Assembly (NCBI RefSeq): GCF_030694325.1
Contig: NZ_JAUXYO010000095.1
Coordinates: 1 to 38,275 of the forward strand
Direction of reading: 5' to 3'
From: Allobosea sp.
GTDB lineage: Bacteria; Pseudomonadota; Alphaproteobacteria; Rhizobiales; Beijerinckiaceae
DNA: 38,275 nucleotides
In this document: piece by piece, positions 8,931 through 16,345 of the stretch
Layout: each line of letters begins with the position of its first letter
Position numbering within the stretch: position 1 is the first letter of the stretch
Notes under the pieces: model-generated
Databases searched by the model: none
What the model was told of the DNA's origin: nothing
The model's input: only the letters and a program-made list of their open reading frames with translations
Program-made: the position numbers and the translations under genes

Positions 8931-9299
8931 ATGTCGTCCTGGCCGACCGAGATCCGTCTCTCGAAGGACCGCCGCACCCTGCACGTCAGCTTCGACGACG
9001 GGACGAGCCACGCGCTCGCCGCGGAACTCTTGCGGGTCGAGAGCCCCTCGGCCGAGGTTCAGGGCCACGGCCCGACCCAGAAGAAGACCATCCCCGGCAA
9101 GCGCGAGGTCGAGATCCTCAAGGTCGAGCCGGTCGGTCACTATGCCGTGAAGCTGACCTTCGACGACATGCACGACACCGGCATCTTCGGCTGGGACTAT
9201 CTGCGCGAACTCGGCGAGACGGCCGAGGTGAAGATGCAGGCCTATCGCGACGCGCTGGAGGCGCAGGGCCTGTCGCGCGAGCCGCTGCGCCGCCGCTGA
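8931..9299 (+). CDS. DUF971 domain protein (gamma-butyrobetaine hydroxylase N-terminal-like)
   Basis: This 122-residue protein consists of one DUF971 domain. It has the typical [19 protein letters not shown] opening, a middle segment [15 protein letters not shown], and the conserved ending with [13 protein letters not shown]. The domain is found alone, or attached to gamma-butyrobetaine hydroxylases or Mrp/ApbC iron-sulfur carriers. The stand-alone form has no settled function, though an iron-sulfur role has been suggested. The ATG at 8931 follows CGGAG at a good distance; the frame is open far upstream but not conserved. It is divergent from moaA across 132 nt, so the two may share a promoter region. 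A link to iron-sulfur supply for MoaA is speculation. Confidence 0.85.
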   Translation: MSSWPTEIRLSKDRRTLHVSFDDGTSHALAAELLRVESPSAEVQGHGPTQKKTIPGKREVEILKVEPVGHYAVKLTFDDMHDTGIFGWDYLRELGETAEVKMQAYRDALEAQGLSREPLRRR

Positions 9300-9324
9300 G
9301 GCGGCGCGCCCCGCTTGCTGACGC

Positions 9325-9729
9325 TCAGTAGAGCTTCAGCCCGTCCATGGTCGAGACATGGGCGGAGATCACCTTCCAGCCCAGCTCCGGAAAACGCACC
9401 CAGCTCTGGCTCTGCCGGCCGATCAGGTCGCGCCCGCGCACCTTGAACTCGAGGTTCACCGTGGCGATGTCGCGGCCGAGCGTCAGGATCTCCAGCCGGA
9501 TGCGCTTTTCCTTGATGCCAGGACCGGGCGGCCGCGCGACGCGGTGGGCGTGGATTGCGTCGAAGCCGTAGCCGTTCTCGTGCAGCGCGTAGCGGATCGT
9601 GTGCGGGCTGTTCCAGAAGGTCGCGTCGAGGACATCGACGTTCTTGTCGATCAGCGCCTGCTCATAGGCCTCGAACAGCGCCGAGACCTCGGCGACGACG
9701 TCCGGCAGGTTGGGGGTGAGATCGGTCAT
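9325..9729 (-). CDS. AtzH/HpxZ-like NTF2-fold protein (formerly DUF3225)
   Basis: The 134-residue protein matches the AtzH-like/HpxZ family: an N-terminal helix ([22 protein letters not shown]), then [23 protein letters not shown], then strands with [12 protein letters not shown] and a final [18 protein letters not shown]. These small cone-shaped proteins accompany amidases in s-triazine, oxalurate and related amide catabolism. Whether they are catalytic or accessory differs between systems. Its ATG at 9729 overlaps the TGA of the preceding amidase (ATGA), so the two are translated together. No other oxalurate or cyanuric acid gene is visible, so the substrate is open. Confidence 0.85.
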   Translation of the reverse strand: MTDLTPNLPDVVAEVSALFEAYEQALIDKNVDVLDATFWNSPHTIRYALHENGYGFDAIHAHRVARPPGPGIKEKRIRLEILTLGRDIATVNLEFKVRGRDLIGRQSQSWVRFPELGWKVISAHVSTMDGLKLY

Positions 9730-10898
9730 GCGGCGGCTCCCATGGCCTGAGCGACGGCAATCAGCGCGGCGTCCGTGCCGCGCCCGCCGATGATGGAAAG
9801 GCCGACAGGGGCCCCGTTGACGGTCGCGCCGGGCAGGCTGACCTGCGGCGAGCCCGTGAGTCCGCCCTGCGAGCACAGGCAGCTGATCCGGTCCTTCAGC
9901 GGCTGCAGCGCCGGCTGAGAGAGCCCGCGCAGCGGCGCCGGGAAGGCGGTCGTCGGCAGGCACAGGATCGTGCCGGGCGGCAGCAGCTGGCGCAGCCGCG
10001 CGCGCGCCTCGATTCGCATCATCTCGGCCCATTGCTGCTCGCCCGCCGGCATCCGCGCGCCGTTGAGCAGGCCGGCTGCGACGCTGAAGGCCATGCGCGG
10101 ATTGGCGGTCTCGACCCAGTGGCGGAAGGTGTTCCAGGCCTCGACCGGCTGCAGCGTGCGCTGCGCCCGTGCCCAGACCGACAGCCCCTGCGGAGCCATG
10201 ATCTCCTCGCGAACTTCGCCGACGATCCGCCCGAGCTTCGCGACCATCGGCTGCAGCGCCTCCGCCACCTCCGGATCCGCGAAGGCGAAGGCATCCGTCG
10301 CGATCAGCAGCCGCGTCGGCAGCGCTCCCGGCGCCTCGCCCAGCAGTACGGTGGAGACGCGGGCGAAGGTCTCGGCATCGCGCGCGAACCAGCCGGTGGT
10401 GTCGGAGCTCGGCGCCTGCGGCAGCATGCCGGTGAGATCGAGTCGGCCATGGGTCGGGCGGATTCCATAGAGCCCGCAGAAGCTTGCCGGCACGCGCACG
10501 GAGCCGCCGGTGTCGGTGCCCAGCGCGGTGTTGCAAAGCCCCGCGGCGACGGCCGCCGCCGAGCCCGAGGACGAGCCGCCCGGCACGCGCTCGGGCGCCG
10601 CGGTGTTGATCGGCGTACCGTCGAAGGCGTTTTCGCCGAGGATGCCGAGCGAGACCTCGTCGGTGATCGTCTTGCCGACGAAGCTGGCGCCGGCATCGAG
10701 CAGGGTCTGGACCGCCCAGGCATGGCGCTGGGGGGCGGGATTGGACAGCGCCCAGTCGTGATTGCCGCCGCCCGTCGGCAGGCCCGCCACGTCGAACAGG
10801 TCCTTGACCGCGAAGCTCAGGCCATCGAGCGGCCCTCCGGCCTTCCCCGCGAGCGGCACCATCGTGCCGGGTACGAAGGCGTTGACGACATCATCCAT
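9726..10898 (-). CDS. Amidase signature enzyme, AMI1-like
   Basis: This 390-residue serine hydrolase has the Ser-cisSer-Lys triad of the amidase signature family. Lys lies in FAVKDLFDVAG, the cis-Ser and nucleophile in PGGSSSGSAAAVAAG and GTDTGGSVRVPASFCG. The compact length and motifs such as GNHDWA, GENAFDGTP and DTTGWFARD resemble the short subgroup that includes plant indole-3-acetamide hydrolase AMI1. They do not resemble GatA, which is longer. The ATG at 10898 begins just before the conserved PLDGLSFAVKD. It is followed by the AtzH-like gene with a 4-nt overlap, pointing to hydrolysis of a small amide or ureide. The exact substrate cannot be read from sequence. Confidence 0.9.
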   Translation of the reverse strand: MDDVVNAFVPGTMVPLAGKAGGPLDGLSFAVKDLFDVAGLPTGGGNHDWALSNPAPQRHAWAVQTLLDAGASFVGKTITDEVSLGILGENAFDGTPINTAAPERVPGGSSSGSAAAVAAGLCNTALGTDTGGSVRVPASFCGLYGIRPTHGRLDLTGMLPQAPSSDTTGWFARDAETFARVSTVLLGEAPGALPTRLLIATDAFAFADPEVAEALQPMVAKLGRIVGEVREEIMAPQGLSVWARAQRTLQPVEAWNTFRHWVETANPRMAFSVAAGLLNGARMPAGEQQWAEMMRIEARARLRQLLPPGTILCLPTTAFPAPLRGLSQPALQPLKDRISCLCSQGGLTGSPQVSLPGATVNGAPVGLSIIGGRGTDAALIAVAQAMGAAA

Positions 10899-10959
10899 GA
10901 TCGATCCTGCAAAAAACCCGGCTCGCCCGTTCGCAAGCAGGATGCCAGCCGAGGGTGCC

Positions 10960-10992
10960 AAAACAAAAGGGCCGCCCCGGAGGACGGCCCTT
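10960..10992 (-). terminator. Intrinsic terminator after the L,D-transpeptidase gene
   Basis: Read on the minus strand, an 8-bp stem AAGGGCCG/CGGCCCTT encloses a 10-nt loop and is followed by TTTGTTTT. It lies 22 nt past the stop of the L,D-transpeptidase gene and before the amidase start. Confidence 0.8.
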
Positions 10993-11014
10993 GCAGAGGA
11001 CGCAGAGGTTCGGC

Positions 11015-11593
11015 TCAGCGCGCGACGACGACGCGGGTGCCGACCTTCACGCGCTCGTAGAGGTCGATCACGTCCTCGTTGAGCATGCGGATGCAGCCGG
11101 AGGAGACCGCCTGGCCGATCGTCTCCGGCTCGTTCGAGCCGTGGATGCGGTAGAGCGTCGAGCCGAGATAGAGCGCGCGGGCGCCCATCGGGTTCTCCGG
11201 GCCGCCCGGCATGAAGCGCGGCAGGTCGGGGCGGCGCTTCAGCATCTGGGCCGGGGGCGTCCAGGTCGGCCATTCCTGCTTGCGGGTGATGGTCTGCGAT
11301 CCGGCCCAGTCGAAGCCGGGGCGGCCGACGCCGACGCCGTAGCGCATCGCCTTGCCGTCGGGCATGACCAGATAGAGGCGCCGCTCGCTGGTGTTGATCA
11401 CGATGGTGCCGGGGCGCTGCTTGCCGTCATAGGAGACGATCTCGCGCGGGATCGCCGTGGCCTGGGCCTTGGCCGGGTCCTCGAAGACGAACAGCGGCTG
11501 GCGCGTCAGCGGGTCGATCTCGGCGCGGGCGGTGGTCGCCAGCGCGAGCAGGCCAAGACCACTCAGCGTGGCCATACGGAAGAAGCGGTTCAT
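11015..11593 (-). CDS. L,D-transpeptidase (ErfK/YbiS/YnhG family)
   Basis: The product is a 192-residue periplasmic enzyme with a signal peptide (residues 1-24, cleaved after TTARA). The YkuD catalytic domain covers about 60-192. It has the RPGTIVINTSERRLYLV entry strand, His151 in YRIHGSNEP and the nucleophile Cys167 in SSGCIRM. Such enzymes make 3-3 peptidoglycan cross-links or attach lipoproteins or outer-membrane proteins to peptidoglycan. The ATG at 11593 has a GAGG ribosome site six bases upstream. It is monocistronic: a terminator follows, and a 200-nt leader region with a tandem 15-mer and an inverted repeat precedes it. Confidence 0.92.
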   Translation of the reverse strand: MNRFFRMATLSGLGLLALATTARAEIDPLTRQPLFVFEDPAKAQATAIPREIVSYDGKQRPGTIVINTSERRLYLVMPDGKAMRYGVGVGRPGFDWAGSQTITRKQEWPTWTPPAQMLKRRPDLPRFMPGGPENPMGARALYLGSTLYRIHGSNEPETIGQAVSSGCIRMLNEDVIDLYERVKVGTRVVVAR

Positions 11594-11606
11594 CGGGACC
11601 TCGGGC

Positions 11607-11636
11607 GGCGGCAGGAAGGGGGGCGGCAAGAAGGGG
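11607..11636. repeat. Tandem duplication of a 15-mer upstream of the L,D-transpeptidase
   Basis: Two adjacent 15-base units, GGCGGCAGGAAGGGG and GGCGGCAAGAAGGGG, differ at one position. A degenerate third unit may follow to 11651. They lie in the probable 5' leader of the minus-strand transpeptidase gene, so its mRNA would carry a pyrimidine-rich tract just before the ribosome site. Confidence 0.6.
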
Positions 11637-11795
11637 GCGGACGGCAAAAAGCTGACGCGAAAACGTCAACATCTCCTCAATTTTCTGTCAGAGTCCGGCC
11701 ACAGGTGCAATCCGGCCGGCATCACATCGGTGCGATCCCGAAGGCCTTTGCGGGGCCTCGTTGCGCGTCTGCAACATGGCGCCGCGAGCGCGCCC

Positions 11796-12047
11796 TCAGG
11801 TATCGAGATCGGCGATCCCGAAGGTCTGCAGCAGCTGCTTCCGGTCCATGCAGCTGACGTCGTAGGTGACCTCGCGCCCCTTGAGTTCCGGCCGCTGGCC
11901 GAGCTTGCGCGTCATCTCCGTGGCGATCGCGTCGATCCGCGCCTCGCAGGCCTCGATGCTGGTGAACTGCGTCTCCGCGACGCGGGCGGAGGTGCATTTC
12001 GGCTCGCCGGCGACGCAGGCGAGGATGATCATGGTGAAGGCGTCCAC
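11796..12047 (-). CDS. Small conserved-looking protein with cysteines, unknown
   Basis: The protein is 83 residues with a hydrophobic start (MDAFTMIILACVAGEP) and cysteines at KCTS, EACEAR and VSCMDR. The spacing looks like that of small secreted or membrane-tethered proteins common in Hyphomicrobiales, but I cannot name a family. The GTG at 12047 is chosen because a GAGAGGA ribosome site lies seven bases upstream; an in-frame ATG at 12032 is the alternative. It is transcribed divergently from the ornithine-cyclodeaminase-family gene across 189 nt. No function is assigned. Confidence 0.6.
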   Translation of the reverse strand: MDAFTMIILACVAGEPKCTSARVAETQFTSIEACEARIDAIATEMTRKLGQRPELKGREVTYDVSCMDRKQLLQTFGIADLDT

Positions 12048-12236
12048 GCGATGTCCTCTCGGATCGTGATGTTCCCCCGCACACCCCGGCAGCAAGTTCC
12101 TTGCCACCGCGGCCGGCCCGGAGACCGCGATGCGCCGGCAGCGCATGCGCAGCCCTCGCGAAAGGCCGGGGCCGGCGCGCCAAGCCGTGTATTGTCTGGC
12201 CTCGTCCGCCCCCGAACCCCGTGCCGAGGTTGCCGC

Positions 12237-13247
12237 GTGTCCCACCCGCCGCTCTATATCGACTTCCTCAACGCGCTCGACGTCGAGGCGCTGAAGCTCA
12301 CCGATGCGGAAATCATTGCCGCGGTCGAGGCAGGTCTTGCCGCCCAGGGCCGCGGCGAGACCGAGATCGAGCCCCGGGTCCATCTCATGCCGAAGGCGGG
12401 CGCGAACGGGCATTTCAACGTGCTGCGTGGCGCCTTCCGCGCCCCGATCGCCCGGGCCGGCGTCAAGGTGATCGGCGACTATGTCGACAACTACAAGCAG
12501 GGCCTGCCCTCCGAGATGGGGCTGTTGCTGCTGATGGACCCGCTGACCGGGGTGCCCACCGCGATCGTCGACGGCAGCCATCTCACCGACATGCGCACCG
12601 GCGCGATCACCGCCATCGGCGCCAAGCACCTCGCCCGCAAGGGCTCCAAGGTGCTCGGTCATATTGGCGCCCGCGGCACGGCCTACTGGAACGTCCGCCT
12701 GCTCGATTCGCTGTTCGACTTCGACGAGATCCGGGTCCATTCCCGCCGCCCTGAAAGCCGCGAGGCCTTCGGGGCCCGCCTCTCGGCCGATCTCGGCAAG
12801 CGCGTGGTCGTGACGGAGGATTGGCAGAGCTGCGTCGAGGGCGCCGACATCGTCGTCGAGGCCTCCCGACTGAATGCGCCCGAGCCGATGCTCAAGACCG
12901 CCTGGATCAAGCCCGGCGCCTTCGTCGTGCCCTATGGCACGATGAGCGCGGTCGAGTTGTCGCTCACAGACATCATGGACAAGCTCGTCGTCGACGATTG
13001 GGGCCAGTGCAAGGGCGGTCCCTTCGGCAGCCTGCGCGCCCATGTCGAGGCCGGCAAGCTCTCGGAAGCCACGCTCCATGCCGAGATGGGCCAGATCGTC
13101 GCCGGGCTCAAACCCGGCCGCGAGCGTGAGGACGAGACCATCCTGTTCTGGCATCGCGGCCTCTCGCTCTCGGACATCGCGCTCGGCCATTTCATGCTGG
13201 AGAAGGCCAAGACGATGGGCCTCGGCCAGAGGCTGCGCTACGCGTGA
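12237..13247 (+). CDS. Ornithine cyclodeaminase / mu-crystallin family oxidoreductase
   Basis: This 336-residue NAD(P)-dependent enzyme belongs to the OCD/mu-crystallin family. It has the substrate-side segment GVKVIGDYVDNYKQGLPSEMG, the helix MRTGAITAIGAKHLARKG, and a Rossmann nucleotide site written as GHIGARGTA at about residue 141. The family includes ornithine cyclodeaminase, alanine dehydrogenase and cyclic ketimine reductases, so a reaction on an amino acid or imino acid is expected; the substrate is undefined. The GTG at 12237 has GAGG seven bases upstream. Its stop overlaps the GTG of the next gene (GTGA), so it is coupled to a PhnD-like protein, an unusual partner. Confidence 0.85.
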   Translation: MSHPPLYIDFLNALDVEALKLTDAEIIAAVEAGLAAQGRGETEIEPRVHLMPKAGANGHFNVLRGAFRAPIARAGVKVIGDYVDNYKQGLPSEMGLLLLMDPLTGVPTAIVDGSHLTDMRTGAITAIGAKHLARKGSKVLGHIGARGTAYWNVRLLDSLFDFDEIRVHSRRPESREAFGARLSADLGKRVVVTEDWQSCVEGADIVVEASRLNAPEPMLKTAWIKPGAFVVPYGTMSAVELSLTDIMDKLVVDDWGQCKGGPFGSLRAHVEAGKLSEATLHAEMGQIVAGLKPGREREDETILFWHRGLSLSDIALGHFMLEKAKTMGLGQRLRYA

Positions 13248-14047
13248 ACCTCGTTGCCAACGCCCGCATGTATGCCGTCGATGCCGCGACGGCGGCGAAC
13301 TGGAGCGCGTTCTTCACCCGGATCGCGGCGATGTCCGGCGTGGCGCTCACGGTCATCCCCCACGCCGCGCCGGCACCGCTGGAGGATCTCTGGCGACGCG
13401 ACGATCTCGGCCTCGCCTTCATCTGCGGCTACCCGGTCGCGCGGGGCGGCTTCCCCGTGCGGCCGGTGGCGGCACCGGTTCCGGCCTCGGGCGATGGCCG
13501 CCCGTTCTATGCGACGCATCTCGTCGTGCAGGCCGACAGCGACATCGGCACACTGGAAGAGAGCTTCGGCCGCCGCCTCGGCTGGACGGTCGCGCATTCG
13601 CAATCCGGCTTCAACGCGCTGCGCACGCATTTGCTGCCGCATTGGCAGGCGAGGGGGGCGCGCTATGTGCAGACCCTCGGCCCGCTGCTGACGCCGCGCC
13701 GGGTGATCGAGGCGCTACTCGCGGACGAGATCGACATCGGCCCGCTCGATTCCTATTTCCTCGATCTGCTGCTGGCGGCCGAGCCGCACACCGCCGCGCG
13801 GCTGCGCATCGTCGAATCGACGGCACCCCGGCCGATGCCGCTGCTGGTGGCCTCGGACGGGGTTGGCGAAGAGGTCGTCGCGCGGTTGCGGGCGGCGCTC
13901 TTGGGCGCGCACGGGGACGCGGAGGGCCGCGCGATCCTCGCTCGGCTGCGGCTGTCGGGCTTCGCCGCCGTCGAGCCGGAGGACTATCGCGTGCTGGTCG
14001 AAGAGGTGGATGCGGCCGATAGCGCGGGATACCTCCAGCCGGGTTGA
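13244..14047 (+). CDS. PhnD-like substrate-binding-fold protein without signal peptide
   Basis: This 267-residue protein has the two-lobed periplasmic-binding fold of the PhnD (phosphate/phosphite/phosphonate) family. Recognisable parts are FICGYPVARG, the hinge strand PFYATHLVVQADSDIGTLEE, GWTVAHSQSGFNALRTHL and DIGPLDSYFLDLLL. There is no signal peptide or lipobox; the protein begins MNLVANARMYAVDAAT directly at the first strand. It is therefore probably cytoplasmic, acting as a sensor, carrier or enzyme accessory. The start GTG overlaps the stop of the OCD-family gene by 4 nt, which fixes the start. No permease or ATPase of its own is nearby; the next transporter is on the opposite strand. 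Confidence 0.75.
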   Translation: MNLVANARMYAVDAATAANWSAFFTRIAAMSGVALTVIPHAAPAPLEDLWRRDDLGLAFICGYPVARGGFPVRPVAAPVPASGDGRPFYATHLVVQADSDIGTLEESFGRRLGWTVAHSQSGFNALRTHLLPHWQARGARYVQTLGPLLTPRRVIEALLADEIDIGPLDSYFLDLLLAAEPHTAARLRIVESTAPRPMPLLVASDGVGEEVVARLRAALLGAHGDAEGRAILARLRLSGFAAVEPEDYRVLVEEVDAADSAGYLQPG

Positions 14048-14074
14048 GGCGAAAACGATGGCTGCGGAACCTCT

Positions 14075-14119
14075 CCGTCATCCCGGATCTGCGCCGCTTC
14101 GCTTCGGCCGGGATGACGG
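14075..14119. repeat. Palindromic intergenic repeat between convergent genes (possible bidirectional terminator)
   Basis: A perfect 12-bp inverted repeat, CCGTCATCCCGG and CCGGGATGACGG, flanks a 21-nt loop that itself holds a smaller CCG/CGG palindrome. It sits in the 83-nt gap between the PhnD-like gene and the ABC ATPase gene, which converge. The form is that of the short REP-like elements common in Hyphomicrobiales genomes. There is no T-run, so termination is only inferred. Confidence 0.7.
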
Positions 14120-14130
14120 CGAGGGGGAAT

Positions 14131-15084
14131 TCAGGGCAGTGCCGTCCCCGCACTCCGCGCCCTTATGCCCGTGAGCGTGATCTGCCCCAGCGCCGCGCCG
14201 TTCTCAGCCCTGATCGTCGCCGCCTCGCGCCCTTCGGCCAGCAGCGCCGACAGCACCTCCCGGACCGAGAGCGAGCCCGGCAGCGCAAACCCGTCCGCGG
14301 CCTCGCCGGGCTCGACGGCTTCGGTCGCCCGCACCAGCGAGAGCCGGCGCAGCGCCCGGTCGGCGCCGACGAAATCGGCGACGAAGTCGTTCACTGGCGC
14401 GGCCAGCAGCCGGTCGGGCGTATCGTACTGCACCAGCCGCCCGTCCTTCAGGATCGCGACGACATCGCCCATGCGGATCGCCTCGTCGATGTCGTGGGTG
14501 ACGAGGATCACCGTCTTCTTCAGCCGCTTGAGGATGGCAAGGAACTCCTCCTGCAGCCGCCCGCGCACGATCGGGTCGACCGCGCCGAAGGGCTCGTCCA
14601 TCAGCATCACCGGCGGATCGGCGGCGAGCGCCCGCGCCACGCCGACGCGCTGGCGCTGCCCGCCCGAGAGATGGCGCGGATAGCGCGCGAGGAACTGGCC
14701 CGGATCGAGCCCGACGAGCTCCAGCATCTCCGCGACGCGCGCCTTGATGCGCGCCGGATCCCAGCCGAGGAGCTTGGGCACGGTCGCCACGTTCTGCGCG
14801 ATCGTCATATGCGGGAACAGGCCGATCTGCTGGATGACATAGCCGATATGGCGGCGCAGCTCGACCGGGTCGGCCTGGGTGACGTCCCGGCCGCCGACGA
14901 AGATGCGGCCCGATGTCGGCTCGATCAGCCGGTTGACCATCCGCATCGTCGTGGTCTTGCCGCAGCCCGAGGGGCCGATCAGGACGCAGACCTGTCCAGT
15001 CTCGATCGTCAGGTCGAGCGCGTCCACGGCGGGCCGCGCGACGCCGGGAAACAGCTTGGTGACCTTCTCCAGCCGGATCGTCAT
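14131..15084 (-). CDS. ABC transporter ATPase, quaternary-amine (OpuC/ProV/EgtV) type
   Basis: The 317-residue ATPase has Walker A GPSGCGKTTTMRMVNR (residues about 38-53), Q-loop YVIQQIGLFPHMT, signature LSGGQRQRVGVARAL and Walker B VMLMDEPFGAVD, followed by the H-loop THD. The TTTMRMVNRLIEPTSG wording is characteristic of the osmoprotectant/betaine uptake group. The C-terminal 75 residues replace the tandem CBS pair of OpuA-type ATPases. The ATG at 15084 overlaps the stop of the permease by 4 nt. It is the last gene of a five-gene operon with two permeases, a lyase homologue and a binding protein, and powers import of a trimethylammonium-type compound (inference). Confidence 0.92.
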   Translation of the reverse strand: MTIRLEKVTKLFPGVARPAVDALDLTIETGQVCVLIGPSGCGKTTTMRMVNRLIEPTSGRIFVGGRDVTQADPVELRRHIGYVIQQIGLFPHMTIAQNVATVPKLLGWDPARIKARVAEMLELVGLDPGQFLARYPRHLSGGQRQRVGVARALAADPPVMLMDEPFGAVDPIVRGRLQEEFLAILKRLKKTVILVTHDIDEAIRMGDVVAILKDGRLVQYDTPDRLLAAPVNDFVADFVGADRALRRLSLVRATEAVEPGEAADGFALPGSLSVREVLSALLAEGREAATIRAENGAALGQITLTGIRARSAGTALP

Positions 15085-15716
15085 GAGGCTCCCATCCGCA
15101 ACTGGCGTGTCATCAGCCGCTCGATCCCCGCAAATCCGATCTCGACCGCGAGCGCGAGCAGGGCGACCGCGACGGCGCCCGCGATCAGCTGCGGGAAGTT
15201 GAAATTCGCCATGCCCGCCGTGATCAACTCGCCCAGCCCCCCGCCGCCGATGAAGGCGGCCAGCGTCGCCGCCGAGACGATCTGCACCGCGGCCGTGCGG
15301 ATGCCGGCGAAGATCACCGGCAGCGCCAGCGGGATCTCGATCCGCGTCATCACCTGGCGGTCCGAGAAGCCCTGGCCGCGTGCGGCGTCGACGATGTCGG
15401 CATCGACCTCGGTCAGGCCAGTATAGGTGTTCAGCAGCAACGCCGGCAGCCCGTAGAGCGTCAGCGCCACCACGGATGGCAGGAAGCCGGTGCCCAGCAG
15501 TGGCAGCATGATCACCAGCAGCGCCAGCGAGGGCACCGTCCGCAGGATGTTGACGATGGCGATGGCGGCGTTCGCGAAACCCCGATGGCGGGTCAGCAGC
15601 AGGCCGAGCGGCAGCGCGATCAGCAGCACCGCGGCGAGCGCCACGCCCGTGAGCCAGAGATGGTTCTGCAGGGCGACGACGAAGATCTGCGGATTGGCGG
15701 TGATCCACTGCAACAT
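15081..15716 (-). CDS. ABC transporter permease, quaternary-amine type (second copy)
   Basis: This inner-membrane permease of 211 residues has five to six helices. The cytoplasmic coupling loop is DAARGQGFSDRQVMTRIEIPLALPVIFAGIRTAAVQIV, the EAA motif of OpuCB/OpuCD and EgtU-type permeases. SAATLAAFIGGGGLGELI is the usual following helix. The start ATG at 15716 shares one base with the stop of the other permease (TGATG). The two permeases are related to each other and probably form a heterodimer with the ATPase encoded downstream. Confidence 0.9.
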   Translation of the reverse strand: MLQWITANPQIFVVALQNHLWLTGVALAAVLLIALPLGLLLTRHRGFANAAIAIVNILRTVPSLALLVIMLPLLGTGFLPSVVALTLYGLPALLLNTYTGLTEVDADIVDAARGQGFSDRQVMTRIEIPLALPVIFAGIRTAAVQIVSAATLAAFIGGGGLGELITAGMANFNFPQLIAGAVAVALLALAVEIGFAGIERLMTRQLRMGAS

Positions 15717-16345
15717 CAGGCGCTCTCCGCCTGGTTGGCGCGGAGCTGCAGCTCGACCCGGCGCAGGCTCTCGTCGCAGAGGATCGCCAGCGCCGAGGTC
15801 GCGAGCGCACCGACCACGACCTTCTCGCCGAAATCCTGGGTGATACCCTGGAAGATGATGTCGCCGAGCCCGCCGGCATTGATGAAGGCGGCCACCGTCG
15901 CGACCGAGACCTGGGTGACGACGGTGATGCGGATGCCGGCGATGATGACGGGCAGGGCCAGCGGCAGCTCGATCGCGAAGAGCCGGCGCCAGCGCCCATA
16001 GCCCATGCCGTCGGCGGCATCGAGGATATCCGGCGAAATCTCCTGCAGGCCGGTCGCGACGTTGCGGATGATGATCAGCAGCGCATAGGCCACCAGCGCG
16101 ACGATCGCCGGCCAAAACCCCAAGCCCAGATAGGGGATCAGCAGCGCGAAGATCGCCAGCGCCGGCACCGTATAAAGCGCGCCCGAAACCAGCAGCACGA
16201 CGAGCGCGAAGCCCGGCCTGCGCGCCGAGAGCACGCCGAGCGGCAGGCCGATGGCAAGTGCGATGGCGAGTCCAACGCCGACGAGCTGGATGTGCTCCCA
16301 CAGCGCGGTCAGCAGCCGGTCCCAGTTCTCGATCGTCCAGTTCAT
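15716..16345 (-). CDS. ABC transporter permease, quaternary-amine type (first copy)
   Basis: The protein has 209 residues with about six hydrophobic segments. The conserved permease segment DAADGMGYGRWRRLFAIELPLALPVIIAGIRITVV (about residues 106-140) is followed by SVATVAAFINAGGLGDII, the signature of betaine/osmoprotectant permeases. Its ATG at 16345 overlaps the TGA of the lyase homologue (ATGA), and its stop is fused with the start of the second permease. The gene therefore sits in a tightly coupled operon order: binding protein, lyase, permease, permease, ATPase. It forms half of the translocation channel. Confidence 0.9.
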   Translation of the reverse strand: MNWTIENWDRLLTALWEHIQLVGVGLAIALAIGLPLGVLSARRPGFALVVLLVSGALYTVPALAIFALLIPYLGLGFWPAIVALVAYALLIIIRNVATGLQEISPDILDAADGMGYGRWRRLFAIELPLALPVIIAGIRITVVTQVSVATVAAFINAGGLGDIIFQGITQDFGEKVVVGALATSALAILCDESLRRVELQLRANQAESA

